From: CAZSAL01 sp964604825
GTDB lineage: Bacteria > Elusimicrobiota > Elusimicrobia > 2-01-FULL-59-12
DNA length: 64,000 nucleotides
Assembly (NCBI GenBank): GCA_964604825.1
Contig: CAZSAL010000009.1
Location: forward strand, 1 to 64,000
Direction of reading: 5' to 3'
Position 1 is the first letter of the stretch. Every line of letters starts with the position of its first letter. The notes under the pieces are model-generated. The model was not told the origin of the DNA and did no database searches. It was given only the letters and a program-made list of their open reading frames with translations. Shown here one piece after another: positions 61,900 to 64,000 of the stretch. A program made the position numbers and the translations under genes.

Positions 61900-61928
61900 C
61901 CGTCATCCATTTGTCATACAGACTTTAC
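61900..61928 (+). promoter_or_regulatory. PHO-box-like site P4
   Basis: CCGTCAT (61900), TTGTCAT (61911) and ACTTTAC (61922) are at exact 11-bp spacing. A TACAAT at 61962-61967 could be the -10, though it is further away than in site P1. Confidence 0.65.
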
Positions 61929-62004
61929 ATCGTCACAATGGGCTTCCTGCCGGTTTGCCTTTACAATACCCGCAACAATAGAAATCACAAGGGAGGTCAC
62001 TGAC

Positions 62005-62175
62005 ATGGTGATCCAGATGAAAGAAGAGTTCCTTGCGGCGAGCATCCGCAAACAGGCCGAGACACTAAATAACCTGATTCATGAAATGGAAACTGAAAAA
62101 TTGGTTGGAGACGCTCTGGCCTGGAGAATCCGGGCGGTGGAATTACAACTGCGACGAATCCGCGAAGCCGCTTAA
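62005..62175 (+). CDS. Small helical protein (56 aa)
   Basis: The start at 62005 follows GGGAGG at the right distance; a longer frame beginning upstream would run through the promoter region. The peptide (MVIQMKEEFLAASIRKQAET then helical heptads ending LQLRRIREAA) is an amphipathic, coiled-coil-like helix with no membrane segment. I know no family for it. Its own PHO-box-like promoter and terminator make it an independent phosphate-responsive unit. Confidence 0.65.
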   Translation: MVIQMKEEFLAASIRKQAETLNNLIHEMETEKLVGDALAWRIRAVELQLRRIREAA

Positions 62176-62257
62176 GGGGAAAGAGAATAGCTACCGAAGA
62201 ATTTTATGAACCTACAAAAAGGAAAGTCTCAGGGAAGTCGCATAGGATCACGCTTTG

Positions 62258-62304
62258 GCGGGCGGCGCCCTTTTTCCCTTTTTGCGGGCGGCGCCCGCTT
62301 CTTT
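62258..62304 (+). terminator. Rho-independent terminator
   Basis: GCGGGCGGCGCCC (62258-62270) pairs, with one G-G mismatch, with the GGGCGGCGCCCGC at 62286-62298. A T-rich loop lies between, and TTCTTTAT follows. Confidence 0.75.
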
Positions 62305-62413
62305 ATACAGCATACTGTAACTCAAAAAAATAACAAGGTAGTTTCTTGACGGAAACGGAAACGGAATAAAACATCAAATGAAACAACAAACCAACAAATG
62401 GAGGGCGTATAGA

Positions 62414-63856
62414 ATGAACAGTCACAATAAAAAGGGAAAGGTGCGGGAAGTAATCGCCGTTCTCGCAGCTTTACTCGTTATCGGGGGGACTATTCCTTCC
62501 CATGTCATGGCAGATGAAACGGCGACCTTAACAGTTAAATCCATACCGAATGTCAGCATCCGGATGTATGGGTTTATGGAAAATGATGTGATTAATGATG
62601 CCAAACAGATCAGTTCATTGGAAGAATTGGACAATCCGCTGGTGCCTAAGGCAAGCACATGGGCGGGACAGAACGGCAGAACAATAGATAGCGTCCGGAA
62701 CAGCCGCCTCGGGTTTGATGTAACGATGCCTGAGACTGACTTCGGGCTGAAATCGGAAGCCATTGTTGAACTCGATGCGTTGGGTGACAATGCCGAAACT
62801 CAGACTGCTGGAGCCAACACGGCTGTCGGCACCAGTCTCTCTGGCAGCACGCTCAAAACCTCGAACATCGGCACGCCTGGGTCTATGTCAGAAAGAGACC
62901 TGTTCAATAACCCAACAATCCGTATTCGTCATGCTTATGGCAATTTCACGGATGGACAGTGGAATTTTAAGGTTGGCCAGACATGGTCACTCCTGGGATG
63001 GCAGCCGCACTACTTCCCTGCGGAACCGAACGTTGCGCCTACGGTTGGCATGCTCTACCGCCGCTTCCCGCAGATCCGGGCGACAAATACCCAGAAGCTG
63101 GGAGATTCCTGGACTCTGGAAACCGCCTTGGATTTTGCCAAGCCTGCGGAAATGAATGGACAGTCTCCGGAATATCATGCCGGTATCCGCCTGGCGTCTA
63201 CAAAGACAACGGCCGGTGTCTGGGCCGGATCCGGAAGCAGCATGGAAGGGCTATCATTGGCAGCGTCGGGAGCTATAATCCCGATCCGTACTGGAGATGG
63301 CAGTCCTACGGGCTCCGCCATAGCGCTGGATGCCTTTATTCCCATTATCCCTTCTTCGGATGGGAAGAATGCTTCCAACACGCTGTCTCTTCTGGGCGAA
63401 TACTGTAATGGAACTGGTATAGGCGGTCTGGAAATTGCCGGTTTAACGGGTGGCCTCAGCACCATAACCAGTGTTACGGCGGCAGCAGCACAGGCTAATG
63501 GTCTGACTCCGCAGACGGCTATCGATTCCGGTATGGCTGCCATCAGCGCTACCGGGGCTGTGGAACTGCTCCATGTGCAGACCTATCGCGCCAGCCTGCA
63601 GTACATTTTCCCGAGCCCCAAATGGTCCATTAACGGTGGTTTCGCGGATGAAAGTATTCTGAACCTAGCGGACTTTACTGCCAGCACCAGTCTGTCACCG
63701 CGCGATCAGTATTTCTTCGGCAACATACTCTATCAACCGTTGAAATGGCTGAAATTTGGGTTGGAAGTTGCTCAGATCAAAACGACTTACACGGACGCAG
63801 CCAATACCTACGCCTATGATAATCGCTCGCAGTTCACCACATACGTGATGTTCTAA
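62414..63856 (+). CDS. Outer-membrane porin-like protein (DcaP-like)
   Basis: The 480-aa protein starts at 62414 behind GGAGGG (62399-62404); an ATG 36 bp upstream has no good site. A signal peptide covers about 1-35 (ending SHVMADE). The rest alternates as a beta-barrel with MYGFMENDVINDAK, IRHAYGNFTDGQWNFKVGQT (a porin-type strand pair) and a terminal Phe (TTYVMF). This resembles DcaP-like or carbohydrate porins. Its place beside phosphate-responsive units suggests, but does not show, phosphate or organophosphate uptake. Confidence 0.75.
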   Translation: MNSHNKKGKVREVIAVLAALLVIGGTIPSHVMADETATLTVKSIPNVSIRMYGFMENDVINDAKQISSLEELDNPLVPKASTWAGQNGRTIDSVRNSRLGFDVTMPETDFGLKSEAIVELDALGDNAETQTAGANTAVGTSLSGSTLKTSNIGTPGSMSERDLFNNPTIRIRHAYGNFTDGQWNFKVGQTWSLLGWQPHYFPAEPNVAPTVGMLYRRFPQIRATNTQKLGDSWTLETALDFAKPAEMNGQSPEYHAGIRLASTKTTAGVWAGSGSSMEGLSLAASGAIIPIRTGDGSPTGSAIALDAFIPIIPSSDGKNASNTLSLLGEYCNGTGIGGLEIAGLTGGLSTITSVTAAAAQANGLTPQTAIDSGMAAISATGAVELLHVQTYRASLQYIFPSPKWSINGGFADESILNLADFTASTSLSPRDQYFFGNILYQPLKWLKFGLEVAQIKTTYTDAANTYAYDNRSQFTTYVMF

Positions 63857-63874
63857 GTCTTAACCGTCCATGGG

Positions 63875-63901
63875 CTCCGGTCCCCGATAAGGGGACCGGA
63901 G
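63875..63901 (+). terminator. Stem-loop after the porin gene
   Basis: CTCCGGTCCCC and GGGGACCGGAG form a perfect 11-bp stem with a GATAA loop. No T-run follows, so it may be a processing or attenuation hairpin before the next gene rather than a full terminator. Confidence 0.65.
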
Positions 63902-63935
63902 TTCCCAGGACAACTAAAAACACAAGGAGATGACC

Positions 63936-64000
63936 ATGTTTAAGAAATTTTCCGCTCTAAGTTTGGCCGCAAGCCTTCTCGCCGGTTCTTGCAATGTCTG
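63936..64000 (+). CDS. Putative lipoprotein or exported protein, partial (runs off right edge)
   Basis: An ATG at 63936, preceded by AAGGAGA, opens MFKKFSALSLAASLLAGSC. This is a basic-hydrophobic signal with a Cys that could be a lipobox, although AGSC is not canonical. Only 21 codons are present. Coming directly after a porin in a phosphate region, a substrate-binding protein is a guess. Confidence 0.6.
   Translation, partial: MFKKFSALSLAASLLAGSCNV

Noticed and set aside
61828..62004. Longer version of the 56-aa protein
   Set aside because: The added part runs across the terminator of the preceding gene and the PHO-box-like site. Only the 62005 start has a good ribosome site.

Overview
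The window comes from the chromosome of a Gram-negative bacterium. It encodes a porin, an Omp85-type barrel, a PagL-like outer-membrane protein, lipoprotein-type and ordinary export signals, and many housekeeping genes (serS, gltX, metH, hisG, hemL, pcm, pdxH). Base composition is moderately GC-rich. The mix of a complete Bat (aerotolerance-type) operon, a very large exported protein of unknown function, inositol-phosphate synthase and a tandem-duplicated small basic protein suggests a deep-branching or candidate phylum (PVC/Omnitrophota-like). That placement is inference only. No rRNA, transposase, phage or CRISPR array was seen.

Layout. 1-4.2 kb: a ParB-like helix-turn-helix fragment, a Fic protein with a strong, nearly leaderless promoter, and a 752-aa exported protein. 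4.2-8.4 kb (minus): a glucose-6-phosphate-isomerase-like protein, serS, pdxH. 8.5-17 kb (minus): an eight-gene moxR/DUF58/BatA-E operon with a good promoter at its head. 17-23.2 kb (plus): PagL-like protein, inositol-3-phosphate synthase, Omp85-like barrel, a 73-aa duplicated protein with its own promoter and terminator, a CDP-alcohol phosphatidyltransferase and an LPG-synthase/flippase-type membrane protein. 23.2-29.5 kb (minus): a Memo-AMMECR1 fusion, then a tightly overlapping five-gene set (HAD phosphatase, nucleotidyltransferase, ATP-grasp, class III aminotransferase, Gfo/Idh oxidoreductase). 29.6-36.8 kb (plus): a six-gene operon from a metallo-beta-lactamase-fold protein through hemL, DUF1015, a TrpE/PabB-like enzyme and a secreted protein to hisG. 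36.8-41.9 kb (minus): metH, pcm, thioredoxin-like. 42-64 kb (mainly plus): gltX, DUF1844, tRNA-Gln, and then a phosphate-response region.

The phosphate region is the most interesting biology. phoB, a PhoU-like Pit accessory protein, pit and phoR are contiguous. Downstream, at least four promoter regions carry 7-bp units repeated at exact 11-bp spacing, as in PHO boxes (48315, 56694, 60430, 61900). The nearby genes include a PlcP-like metallophosphoesterase and a MGDG-synthase/UgtP-type glycosyltransferase in one operon, a serine-palmitoyltransferase-like enzyme, an acetyltransferase, a small helical protein and a porin. Together they look like a system that replaces phospholipids with phosphorus-free glyco- and possibly sphingolipids during phosphate starvation.

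A second theme is short palindromic repeats (families R1, R2, R3) that enter reading frames. R1 copies encode nearly the whole signal peptides of BatC and BatD. An R2 copy plus half an R1 forms the N-terminus of BatE. R2 and R3 copies sit in frame in interdomain linkers of MetH, and one R3 copy supplies the C-terminus of the ATP-grasp protein and the N-terminus of the aminotransferase.
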